Positions 50,347-58,938 of a DNA stretch of 64,000 bases are shown here, one piece after another. The stretch is from JBPOIC01 sp052034865 (lineage in GTDB: Bacteria; UBA10199; JADFYH01), in the NCBI GenBank assembly GCA_052034865.1, contig JBPOIC010000009.1, positions 1-64,000 on the forward strand, in the 5' to 3' direction. Position 1 is the stretch's first letter, and each line of letters opens with the position of its first letter. Both the position numbers and the translations under genes were made by a program. The notes beneath the pieces were generated by a model. That model was not told the origin of the DNA and made no database searches. It saw only the letters and a list, made by a program, of their open reading frames with translations.

Positions 50347-51620
50347 GAATCAAAACCTATCTTGTAAATCATCTGGGAGAAGCGATTGAGAAGATTAAAA
50401 AGGAACTTGGCCCGCAAGCGGTCATCCTTTCCACCCGTAAAGTGGAAGGACAGGGATGGTCTCAAAAAACCTGTCGACTCGAGGTCACAGCAACACTCCC
50501 CGATGCTCCGCCGGCTTTCAGGGAAGCCCCTGTCGATGCACTTCTCGAAAAAGAGACTCAGAAAAATCCTCTGCCCGGATTTTCACAGCCCAAACCGGCT
50601 CCTTCTCCCCTCAGACCTTTTTATGAGCGTGGTAGTTCCTGGGTGGATGCACTTTCGCATCTGGTCGCCCATCGCTTAAGCGCTCGGGCGCTGGAGGCTC
50701 TCATTGCCGCCTCCCCGGATGAAAAAATTTCTTCAGATCCTCAAACATGTCAGGCCTGGATTGCATCCTGGTTGGAAAAAAACCTGCCAGCAGTGACGCC
50801 ATTTTCAATTCAGGCAAATGCCCCCAGCCATTTGGCCTTTGTTGGGCCCACCGGTTCTGGAAAAACAACGACTCTGATCAAAATTGCACACAGCCTGCTT
50901 CAGGATCTTTCTCCCTCTTCTTTTGCCATTCTTTCACTCGATTATGAAAGATTGGGCCGTCAGGAACCTTTGCGTCGTTTTGCACAACAGCATGGAATTC
51001 GGTTTCGTCTGATCCAGAGTGACCGCCAGCTCAAAGAAGCCCAAAAGGCTTTTTCCAACCTGCAAACCCTTCTGATCGATACGGAGGGCTTCTCACCTTT
51101 TGACACCCACCGGATGCATCATCTTCAACAGATGCTTTCAGGGTTTGAGGGCCTTTATAAATCTCTCGTATTGCCGGTGAGCATGCCGCAAAACGATCTT
51201 CAGCAGATGATCGCTGCGTTTTCCACTTTGGGCCTGGACAGTCTCACCCTCACCAAGCTGGATGAAACCCTCTATTTTGGGAATCTCTTCAACGCCTCTT
51301 ATGAGAGCGGTCTTCCCCTGGCCTATTTCACCACCGGGCAGAAAATTCCGGAAGATATCGAAATCTCGGGCTTTGAAAGAATTCTTTCCTGTCTGTTTCA
51401 TGGGCTGGACGGTGTTGTGGATTCCAGTACCAGGCCTGCTCCCAATGTTTCAAATCCTGAGGTTCCAAAAAAGAAAGAGGAGACACCGTCTTTTCCTCTT
51501 GTGTCGACAGCAGGCTCCCCAAGCATCCCATCTCTCTCCAAAAATTTTGAGGAGCTTCCATTGTATTCGATTCTTCAGCAGGCCTGGAAATCCAGGCAAA
51601 TGTATGTGGGCGGGTCTTAG
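50343..51620 (+). CDS. flhF: Flagellar SRP-like GTPase FlhF
   Basis: SRP-family GTPase that sets flagellar site and number. 425 aa. N-domain MRIKTYLVNHLGEAIEKIKK with ELGPQAVILSTRKV is the FlhF signature. A Pro-rich linker follows. The NG domain has LAFVGPTGSGKTTTLIKIAH (G1), ILSLDYERLGRQEPLRRFAQ (G2/G3 region), LLIDTEGFSP in place of the usual DTaGr, and LTLTKLDETLYFGNLFNA (TKLDE, G4). The DTAGR motif is altered to DTEGF, worth noting for GTP hydrolysis. It overlaps flhA by 4 bp. No flhG/fleN follows. Confidence 0.92.
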   Translation: MRIKTYLVNHLGEAIEKIKKELGPQAVILSTRKVEGQGWSQKTCRLEVTATLPDAPPAFREAPVDALLEKETQKNPLPGFSQPKPAPSPLRPFYERGSSWVDALSHLVAHRLSARALEALIAASPDEKISSDPQTCQAWIASWLEKNLPAVTPFSIQANAPSHLAFVGPTGSGKTTTLIKIAHSLLQDLSPSSFAILSLDYERLGRQEPLRRFAQQHGIRFRLIQSDRQLKEAQKAFSNLQTLLIDTEGFSPFDTHRMHHLQQMLSGFEGLYKSLVLPVSMPQNDLQQMIAAFSTLGLDSLTLTKLDETLYFGNLFNASYESGLPLAYFTTGQKIPEDIEISGFERILSCLFHGLDGVVDSSTRPAPNVSNPEVPKKKEETPSFPLVSTAGSPSIPSLSKNFEELPLYSILQQAWKSRQMYVGGS

Positions 51621-51746
51621 TGACCAAACTCTTCTGTTTTCTGGAATCTGAATTTGAATGCAACGCAATGAGGCATCCCTTCGGGAGCCATCAGCAAAAG
51701 ATCTTCCTCAAAGGGATTAAAACCCTTGAGTTGAAGGAGAGGCGGT

Positions 51747-52538
51747 ATGCAAACCCTTCAGATGAAATACCACGTCGAAGTCACAAATCCAGGAGCTTCA
51801 CTCAATGAATTTGAGCAGCAGAAGCTTCTTGAAAACCTTCGTTTGGTGCGAAGCACGGTGTCCCGGATCATGCACCGTCTTCCGCGTCATATCGATGCTG
51901 AAGATCTCATTCACACCGGCATTCTGGGATTGATGGATGCAGTGAAGAAATTCAGCTGGGACCCTCAGAAGAATCACGATGAGTTTCGGGCGTACGCCGA
52001 ATGTCGTATTCGGGGTCAGGTTCTGGATGAGCTTCGAAAGATGGATCTGCTTCCCCGCTCCATGCGCGAAAAGATCAATCGCTTCAAGCGTGCCTATGAT
52101 GCTCTTTCCCAGAAATTCAACCGTGATCCCACGGATGAAGAAATCTGCAAGGTACTCGATATCAGTATGGAAACCTGCCAGCGCCTGAAATCCGAACTGC
52201 ACATGGGAAAGGAAGTTTCCTACAGCCCGCTGGAGGCGAGTCAGGCTTTGGAGAAATTGCTGGCCAGTACGGTGGAGGGAAAAAACCAGCGCAACCCGGA
52301 AGTGGCCATGCAGGTTCGGGAAATTCACGAGATCCTGAGTGAAGAGATCCAGAGTCTGGATGAAAAAGAGCGCAACGTTGTGAGTCTTTATTATCTGGAG
52401 GATCTGACTCTCAAGGAGATTGGCAATCTGTATTCATTAACCGAGGCCCGCGTGTCTCAAATCCACGCTGCTGCGATGGAAAAACTTTATAAAAAGATGC
52501 GTTCCCGATTGGGAATGAAACATCTTCCACTGGAGTAA
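51747..52538 (+). CDS. fliA: Flagellar sigma factor FliA (sigma-28)
   Basis: Late flagellar sigma factor, inhibited by FlgM. 263 aa. Region 2 has LPRHIDAEDLIHTGILGLMD and AYAECRIRGQVLDELRKMDL with LPRSMREK, the FliA-specific RIrGai.DeLR..Dw.pr. Region 3 holds FNRDPTDEEICKVLDISMET. Region 4 has LTLKEIGNLYSLTEARVSQI with HAAAMEKL (HTH). AAGGAGAGG lies 5-13 nt upstream. It is separated from flhF by 126 bp without its own obvious promoter, so it is probably at the end of the sigma-54 class operon. Confidence 0.95.
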   Translation: MQTLQMKYHVEVTNPGASLNEFEQQKLLENLRLVRSTVSRIMHRLPRHIDAEDLIHTGILGLMDAVKKFSWDPQKNHDEFRAYAECRIRGQVLDELRKMDLLPRSMREKINRFKRAYDALSQKFNRDPTDEEICKVLDISMETCQRLKSELHMGKEVSYSPLEASQALEKLLASTVEGKNQRNPEVAMQVREIHEILSEEIQSLDEKERNVVSLYYLEDLTLKEIGNLYSLTEARVSQIHAAAMEKLYKKMRSRLGMKHLPLE

Positions 52539-52545
52539 AAGATTC

Positions 52546-54081
52546 ATGAAGGATTTTGCCAAAAAACGTCCCACGCTTTCGGTGTGCCTGATTGCCCGCA
52601 ATGAAGAAAGGCTGCTGCCAGCCTGTCTTCAAAGTGTATCGGGCTGGGCCGAAGAAATCATTGTCGTCGATACGGGCTCGACGGATCGCACGCCACAAAT
52701 CGCAAAAGAATCAGGAGCTAAGGTTTTTGCATTTGGCTGGCAGAATGATTTTGCAGCGGCACGCAATGAATCACTTTCGAAAGCCACGCAGGAATGGATT
52801 CTGGTTCTGGATGCCGATGAAGTGGTGTCTGCATCCGCAAAAGCACAGATCGATGACCTTCTGACTCATTCCAGTGCCCTGCTGTTTTATCTGATCCAGA
52901 CAACGTACGCGGAAGAATCGGCCACATTTGGCTGGATTCCCAATTATCTGAAAGATCCTGAAGCGCAGGGATATGCCGGTTTTATCGAATCGCCGCTGGT
53001 ACGTCTTTTCAGGAATATTCCCCAGATCCGGTTTCAGGGACGAATTCACGAGCATGCTTTCCATGAAGATCGAAAGATTCTTCCAGCAAAAACCCCGATT
53101 CGAATTCATCATTACGGAAAGTATATTCCCGCTCCTCTCAATGAGAAAAAAAATCTCCTCTATCTCGAACTGGGTCGAAAAAAATGTCTGGAGAATTCGA
53201 AAGATGCCCATGCCTTTTACGAACTGGGAGTTCAATGCTGGAGCATGGAGCGGATGCAGGAAGCCAAAGAGAGTCTGGAGCAGGCGCTTAAGATCGATCC
53301 GAAATATTCCAAATGTCTTATCGCGATGGCGATCGTATTGACGGTTGAAAAAAAATATCAGGAAGCGATTGGGATGTATGCACGGCTTCTCGAAATAGAG
53401 CCGCAGAATATACTTCCTTATCTCTATCTGCCGCCTCTCCTGATGGAAATCGGCAATCTCTCTCTAGCGGAAGAGATTCTGAAAGCAGGCGAATTCCATG
53501 CGGCGTTTCATCCCTGTTTTCATATCAATCAGGGTGTCGTGAGAAAGCAGATGGGAAATTTTAGAGGTGCGATTGCTTCTTTTAATGAAGCCTTAAGACT
53601 CAATCCCAACGAATCACTGGCGTGGCTCAATCAGGGAATGGCGTGGATGGATCTTCGTGAATGGGATCTGGCAAAAGAATCGCTGGATAAGGCCAGAACT
53701 TTTTCAAGACAGCGTTTGCTGGCCACCGAGAAACTCGCGGAATGGCATTTTTTGCAGAAGGGGTCGGATCCGTCTCATCTGGAAAAAGGTCTGGAGTGTC
53801 TCAAGGAGGTCTATCGTGAAATTCCAAAAGATGCCTCGAATCTTCTGAATATGGGAATTTTTTTGATTCAGCTTAAACGAAAAGAGGAAGCTCGAAGCTA
53901 TCTCAATCAGATTCATTCTCTGGAAGGATTGAAATCAGAAGAGAAAGAAAGACTTTATTTTTGTGCTACAGCCACAGGAGCAGAAAAGGTTTTGCCCCTG
54001 TTGGGACCCTGGGAAAAGCCGCAGAAAACAGTTGCCGTCAAAGAAAAGGAGCCAGTTCATGTCTCAACTTACATCGCCTGA
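52546..54081 (+). CDS. GT2-family glycosyltransferase with C-terminal TPRs
   Basis: 511 aa. Residues 1-220 are a SunS/GT2-like A-fold: LSVCLIARNEERLLPACLQS, EIIVVDTGSTDRTPQIAKES and WILVLDADEV (DAD metal motif). Residues about 225-480 are tetratricopeptide repeats, for example HAFYELGVQCWSMERMQEAK and IASFNEALRLNPNESLAWLN. Such fusions add sugars to proteins or peptides, with the TPRs holding the acceptor. It starts 8 bp after fliA and overlaps the next gene by 23 bp, so it is read with the flagellar genes. A role in flagellin glycosylation is likely but inferred. Confidence 0.87.
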   Translation: MKDFAKKRPTLSVCLIARNEERLLPACLQSVSGWAEEIIVVDTGSTDRTPQIAKESGAKVFAFGWQNDFAAARNESLSKATQEWILVLDADEVVSASAKAQIDDLLTHSSALLFYLIQTTYAEESATFGWIPNYLKDPEAQGYAGFIESPLVRLFRNIPQIRFQGRIHEHAFHEDRKILPAKTPIRIHHYGKYIPAPLNEKKNLLYLELGRKKCLENSKDAHAFYELGVQCWSMERMQEAKESLEQALKIDPKYSKCLIAMAIVLTVEKKYQEAIGMYARLLEIEPQNILPYLYLPPLLMEIGNLSLAEEILKAGEFHAAFHPCFHINQGVVRKQMGNFRGAIASFNEALRLNPNESLAWLNQGMAWMDLREWDLAKESLDKARTFSRQRLLATEKLAEWHFLQKGSDPSHLEKGLECLKEVYREIPKDASNLLNMGIFLIQLKRKEEARSYLNQIHSLEGLKSEEKERLYFCATATGAEKVLPLLGPWEKPQKTVAVKEKEPVHVSTYIA

Positions 54082-54970
54082 GGATCAATTCAATCCAGCC
54101 GTTTATGGGTTTAAAAAAATATTCATTACCGATACCGCACCGGAAGTCTGGAGGGAAAAGCGAGTCGCCGACGGAAAGAAAATTGGCGTCTGGAATGGAG
54201 GATTCAAAATCCATTTCAATCCTCTCAATCTTCAGCCAAAGGATTTTGCTGCCTTGGGAATAGAAGAGACGGAAAATCTATTTTCTCCTCATTCTTTAAA
54301 ATTAAATAATCCCTGGGAAGCCATGGAGCTTTTCATGGAAGGACCGCTCGATGAATTTCAGATCGCAAATTACTTTATCGAATTTCCGGTCGCCGCGAGA
54401 GGACTGCTTTCCTACATTCGCCTCGCTGCTAAGGCCCAGGAAGGATCGCTTCCTTTGCCCACATCCTGTCCTGAAACCCTGGAAGCTTCCGAATCCAATC
54501 CTTTCTTATGGAATCTGACAGGTAAATGTCTGGCTATTTGCGGGAAAGTTTCAGAAGCAGGGAAGATTTTTGAGAAAATTGCCGAGCGGTATCCCGAATT
54601 CAGTGAGTCCTACGGAAATCTGGGGGCCCTGCTCTGGAAGTTTGGCAAGCGGCGTGAGGCCTTCGTGATGTTTACGGAATCTCTGGGCCGCAATCCTTTC
54701 AGCAGCTCGGCGCAACTTAACTTTTTTGAGGCAGGGCGTGAGCTTCAGGAATTCTCCGCGATGACGACCGTTCTTCAGAAAATCATTCATCAGTATCCTT
54801 ATTGCCTGGATCTCTATTCATTGCTGGCAGTCTGCTTCTATCAGATTCGTGAAGTGGAGAGGGCCAAATCGGTTTTAAATGATCTGCTTCGGGAGTCCCC
54901 GGAAGATTCCGAAGGGAAACTTCTGCTTCATCGCATCACCCAGTCTGCAGAATGGAGAGCGCTTCTATGA
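54059..54970 (+). CDS. TPR protein in the flagellar glycosylation block
   Basis: 303 aa, cytoplasmic by appearance. Residues about 140-300 are TPR-like: LTGKCLAICGKVSEAGKIFE, YGNLGALLWKFGKRREAFVM and LYSLLAVCFYQIREVERAKS. The N-terminal 130 residues are not recognised. The start at 54059 has AAAGGAG 7 nt before the ATG; an in-frame ATG at 53963 lies inside the GT2 gene. It overlaps the GT2 gene at one end and the first Maf gene at the other (ATGA), suggesting a complex that presents flagellin to the transferases. Confidence 0.75.
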   Translation: MSQLTSPEDQFNPAVYGFKKIFITDTAPEVWREKRVADGKKIGVWNGGFKIHFNPLNLQPKDFAALGIEETENLFSPHSLKLNNPWEAMELFMEGPLDEFQIANYFIEFPVAARGLLSYIRLAAKAQEGSLPLPTSCPETLEASESNPFLWNLTGKCLAICGKVSEAGKIFEKIAERYPEFSESYGNLGALLWKFGKRREAFVMFTESLGRNPFSSSAQLNFFEAGRELQEFSAMTTVLQKIIHQYPYCLDLYSLLAVCFYQIREVERAKSVLNDLLRESPEDSEGKLLLHRITQSAEWRALL

Positions 54971-56898
54971 CTTCATTCTTCGAAGAGAATCTGGCCACTC
55001 TTATCGAAACTTTTCCATCGCTCGGGATGAAGGTTCAGCAGGTGGATGCGGGAACGTATCCACTGGTTCATATCAAGGAAAACAACTCCTGGGACCTTTT
55101 GCATGACGGAAAATTTCTCTACGGGAAAAACGCTCCTGGTTTTATCCGCAGTGAAATGGATGCGGTGAATCTCAGTTTCCCAAAGCTCGTAATTTTTTAC
55201 AGTACAGGACTGGGGTATACGGTTCAGGAATTTTTCAGGAACCACGCAACGCATTCGGAGAAAATCTTCATCATTGAAAAGTCCATTGTCCTTTTCAGAA
55301 GATCGCTTGAGATTTTCGATTGGCGTCCCATTTTGAAAGATTCCAGGGTTTGTCTTCTGGTGGGGCTGACCTTGCCTCAGCTGAAAGAAGAACTATTGAA
55401 ACAGACCTATGCGTCAGAAGTCATAGTCAACATCAAGACCCTCACGCCCATTTGTGATTCCAAAGCGATGGAATTGGAGGAGGGATCTTACTATCAGTCG
55501 GCCGCAGAGCTTTTCAAACAGGCTGTGGCCTTTTCAGAAAGCCTGCCACGAGGACACCCGGAAGACTCCTATCAGGGGTTCATGAATACCGTACGCAATT
55601 TGCCGAATGCCCAAGGGGTCCCGCATTTTGAATCCTGCACACATCTGTTTGCCGGTTTTCCGGGGATTGTCGTTTCAACAGGTCCTTCTCTGGATCGTGC
55701 ACTCCCTTTCTTAAAGGAAGTAAAAGACCGCGCGGTGATTGCCTGCGCCGATTCCAACCTTAAAATACTTCTGAAGAACGGCATTCTTCCTCATTTGACT
55801 GGGTGCGTGGAGCGTGTTCCGGAAACACGACATTTTTTCGATCAGATTCCTTCCATGAAAAAAACCTGGATGGTGACCAACCCGCTGATTTGGCCGGGGA
55901 GTTATGAAAGTTATCCTGGACCCAAAATCCATTTAATGAAGGCCATTTCCCAAATTCAGTGGTTTTGGCCCGAAGCGCCCTATTATCGAACTGGCCATTC
56001 GGTGGCTCATAATCTTTTCATGATTCTCAGACTCATGGGTTGTTCCCCCATACTTTTTGTTGGGCAGGATTTGGCTTTCGATCGTTTTTCAGTGCGCAGT
56101 CATGCGGATGGAGTTCCGGAGATCATCTCGAAAATTGGAAAGAAAGATTATGAAGACTGTGAGAGCGAGGTAAAAAAAGGAGAAAAGAAAAAAAATTATC
56201 TCGCCGAAGGAAATAATGGAGAGCCCATCCTTACGACCGAGGCCTGGAATCAGTTCCGCACTCACTTCGGCCTGATCATTCAGGCGGAAAATGTGCCCTG
56301 CTACAATCTGATTTATCCGGAATACGGAGCCAGAATAGAAAACATGACACGGCTGGATCCTCCGGAGCTGATTCGATTTTTGGGTGAATCGCGTCCTGTT
56401 GCTGAAATCATTCAGAAGGAATTTTCCTCCAGACCTGTGCTTAATCCTGCCGAATATCAAAAGAAAATGGGAGAAAGGATTTCGAAGGCCATCGATTATC
56501 TCGAGCGCTACCAACAGATTACCCTCGAGGTTCTGGATTCTGTCAGCTGGTTTCGGCATGAAAATGAAATCTTTGAATCGGGGCCCAGACTCTACCAACC
56601 CCTGCTTAATCGTCTTGAAAAAATCGTAAATGAAATTGAAGAGAACTTTTCTACTTCAGATTCAGATGATTTTTATGGCCACTTCCTTTTGGCACAGGTC
56701 CAGCATCGAACTACCGAGATCAATCAGCTCGCCCTCGGTTTCCTCAAACTCAATCCCGATTCCAAACAGCGTCTTTATGGCCAGCTAAACTGTGTCAATG
56801 AATGGTTCAGTGTGGTGTTCTATTGGGCTTCCCGAATGAAAAATTTTCTGGAGCGCTCATTCATCCGGGCATCTGATCCTTCGATTTTAAATTCATGA
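54967..56898 (+). CDS. Maf/DUF115 flagellin glycosyltransferase 1
   Basis: Motility accessory factor family, linking nonulosonate to flagellin Ser/Thr. 643 aa. The N-domain (about 60-160) is Rossmann-like: KLVIFYSTGLGYTVQEFF and EKIFIIEKSIVLFRRSLEIF. The MptE-like/DUF115 core begins near 234: GIVVSTGPSLDRALPFLKEV, AVIACADSNLKILLKNGILP, then HSVAHNLFMILRLMGCSPIL with FVGQDLAF. The C-terminal 150 residues are helical. The ATG at 54967 overlaps the previous stop as ATGA with GGAGAG 7 nt upstream. With the pse operon in the same window, CMP-pseudaminate is the likely donor. Confidence 0.88.
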   Translation: MTSFFEENLATLIETFPSLGMKVQQVDAGTYPLVHIKENNSWDLLHDGKFLYGKNAPGFIRSEMDAVNLSFPKLVIFYSTGLGYTVQEFFRNHATHSEKIFIIEKSIVLFRRSLEIFDWRPILKDSRVCLLVGLTLPQLKEELLKQTYASEVIVNIKTLTPICDSKAMELEEGSYYQSAAELFKQAVAFSESLPRGHPEDSYQGFMNTVRNLPNAQGVPHFESCTHLFAGFPGIVVSTGPSLDRALPFLKEVKDRAVIACADSNLKILLKNGILPHLTGCVERVPETRHFFDQIPSMKKTWMVTNPLIWPGSYESYPGPKIHLMKAISQIQWFWPEAPYYRTGHSVAHNLFMILRLMGCSPILFVGQDLAFDRFSVRSHADGVPEIISKIGKKDYEDCESEVKKGEKKKNYLAEGNNGEPILTTEAWNQFRTHFGLIIQAENVPCYNLIYPEYGARIENMTRLDPPELIRFLGESRPVAEIIQKEFSSRPVLNPAEYQKKMGERISKAIDYLERYQQITLEVLDSVSWFRHENEIFESGPRLYQPLLNRLEKIVNEIEENFSTSDSDDFYGHFLLAQVQHRTTEINQLALGFLKLNPDSKQRLYGQLNCVNEWFSVVFYWASRMKNFLERSFIRASDPSILNS

Positions 56899-57054
56899 AG
56901 AAACTTCTGAAGAATTCCCATGGGCTAATACTCACTTAAACCACTGTCTGAGACCTCGCTGGAAGACTTCTTGCGATAAGCCCTTACGATTGGTTCTCGC
57001 GAGTCTCTTAGCTTGAGAGAGATCTCTTAAAAAAATGAATCGAGAAAGATGCCC

Positions 57055-58938
57055 ATGACTGATTTTCTCACCCAAAATCTTCAGGTTCTTGGGGCCCGTC
57101 AACCCGCTTTGGCTGAGAAAATAGCGCAGGCCGAAGATGCTTCCGTTCAGTTGCTGGAAAATCAGGGGCCACTTCCTGATCTGAAAATCTACGGGACAGG
57201 ATTTTATGGAGAGACACCAGAAGTTGCTGTTGAAAAATTCTGGAAGGATCAGAAACTTTCAGGCGAGCGGCTTCTCATCTTCTACGGTTTCGGGCTGGGT
57301 TATCCCCTTAAATATTTTCTGAAATATCTGCGCAAACCCCTCCAGGAAGTGCTCATCATTGAACGATCTGCTGCGGCTGTACGTCTGGCATTCAGTCTTC
57401 AGGATTGGAAAGAGGAATTGCAGGATGTGCGGATTGAATGGTGGATTGGAGAAGATCCAGAACGATCAAAAAATGGATTTCATCATTATTATAATGACTC
57501 CCACCGTTTTCTATATTGCCGAAGTCAGCAGAGTATTTCGTGGCTTCCTGCACTCAAGGTCGATGGAAAATATTATCTCGAGATGGCTCAGGCCCTGGCA
57601 GATGCGAGTGCTTATCTGCTACGAACCCAGGGTGCAGATCCCGAAGATTATTTTCGCGGTACGCTCAACTTTGTGGATAATCTTCCCAGGCTGAAACTGA
57701 CACCGCTTCTCAACCAATTTCAGAATATTGCCCATGGTCTTCCGGGAATTATCGTATCCACTGGGCCTTCGCTCAATGCATCGCTTCCCATTCTGCGTGA
57801 AATTCAGGATCGCGCGGTGATTTATTCGGCGGACAGTGCCCTGCAGCTTCTGGTGGAATCGGGAATTCATCCTCATTTTGCAGGAACCCTGGAAAGAGTT
57901 TATCTGACCGAAAGATTTTTCAGAAATCTTCCGGATCTTCCGGATACCTATCTTGTTGCACCCCCGCTGGTTTACCCCAAAACTCTTAAAACCTATCGTG
58001 GCCCCCAGCTATTCCTGCATTCGCCCGGTTTTCCGTGTGATGCGATTTTGGGTCGTGCTCCGAGCCAGTTTCTGGGGCCTTCGGTGGCGACGATGGGATT
58101 TCAGGTTTTAAATCTTTTGGGGTGTAATCCCATAATCCTGGTGGGTCAGGACCTTGCTTACGAGAGGGCTTCAGGAAGGTCACATGCGAAGGGCGCCCAT
58201 CCTGAGCTGGAGGTAACGCTTCAAAATTCGCCGGAAGTGCCTTCCGTTCATGAAATCGAGGTGGAAGGCAACAATGGCGCCCCGATTCGCACGACATCGA
58301 CTTTTCAGTATTTTGCACAAACTTTCGAAATGCTTATTCAGAGCTCAGGCAAAACCTGCCTGAACGCCATTGCTTTAGAGTATGGGATGAAAATTCCCGG
58401 GACTCAACGGATTGAGCCTTCTGCACTGGCAGAGTTTGTTTCACCAAAACCGGTTTTGATCGCGTCGCAAATGAAGGAGCGTTTTAAAACCTGTCTTCAA
58501 CAGGATTCCAGCGCGTGGATAGAAACAATTCAGGGTCAGATCAAACGCTACGAGTCCTACCTAACAGGGCTTTGCACTCAAGCGACTGCAATGCTCGAAG
58601 ACTGGGCCCGATTTTTTCATGAGCATCAATCCGATCCGATTGATGAGAAACTGAGATCTCTCTATCTGGAAAAAATCGATGCATTTTACGAACAGGTTCA
58701 GCAGATGACCCATCAAAACCCGGAGTTTTTTTATTTTTTCTATCCTCACATTCTGCCGAAACATCTTTGGGTCTCCATGCGCTACCATGAGTTGCGCGAT
58801 CAGAAGGGAAGCTTTGATTCCCAGCTCATGCCTCTTTATTATTTATGGAAAGACTGGGCCCAGGAGGTAGTGCTCTGGACTTCTCGAGTCAGCTTCCTCT
58901 TCCAGAAGGTGGAAGGGAGGGATGCATGCCCAGGATGA
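57055..58938 (+). CDS. Maf/DUF115 flagellin glycosyltransferase 2
   Basis: Second Maf-type protein, about 627 aa. It has the same plan as its upstream neighbour: LLIFYGFGLGYPLKYFLKYL, EVLIIERSAAAVRLAF, then GIIVSTGPSLNASLPILREI, AVIYSADSALQLLVESGIHP with HFAGTLERV, and GFQVLNLLGCNPIILVGQDL with AYERASG. The two are clearly paralogues but far diverged, so they may use different acceptor sites or sugars. The ATG at 57055 is preferred over 57049 for spacing to GAGAAAG. A 150-bp gap without clear promoter separates it from the first Maf gene. It overlaps the next gene by 13 bp. Confidence 0.87.
   Translation: MTDFLTQNLQVLGARQPALAEKIAQAEDASVQLLENQGPLPDLKIYGTGFYGETPEVAVEKFWKDQKLSGERLLIFYGFGLGYPLKYFLKYLRKPLQEVLIIERSAAAVRLAFSLQDWKEELQDVRIEWWIGEDPERSKNGFHHYYNDSHRFLYCRSQQSISWLPALKVDGKYYLEMAQALADASAYLLRTQGADPEDYFRGTLNFVDNLPRLKLTPLLNQFQNIAHGLPGIIVSTGPSLNASLPILREIQDRAVIYSADSALQLLVESGIHPHFAGTLERVYLTERFFRNLPDLPDTYLVAPPLVYPKTLKTYRGPQLFLHSPGFPCDAILGRAPSQFLGPSVATMGFQVLNLLGCNPIILVGQDLAYERASGRSHAKGAHPELEVTLQNSPEVPSVHEIEVEGNNGAPIRTTSTFQYFAQTFEMLIQSSGKTCLNAIALEYGMKIPGTQRIEPSALAEFVSPKPVLIASQMKERFKTCLQQDSSAWIETIQGQIKRYESYLTGLCTQATAMLEDWARFFHEHQSDPIDEKLRSLYLEKIDAFYEQVQQMTHQNPEFFYFFYPHILPKHLWVSMRYHELRDQKGSFDSQLMPLYYLWKDWAQEVVLWTSRVSFLFQKVEGRDACPG

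Noticed and set aside
51620..51808. 62-codon frame between flhF and fliA
   Set aside because: It overlaps the flhF end and runs into fliA in another frame, has basic low-complexity content and no RBS.
56899..57048. Terminator or promoter between the two Maf genes
   Set aside because: TCTCTT-AGCTTG-AGAGA can form only a weak short stem, and no -35/-10 pair of quality was found.
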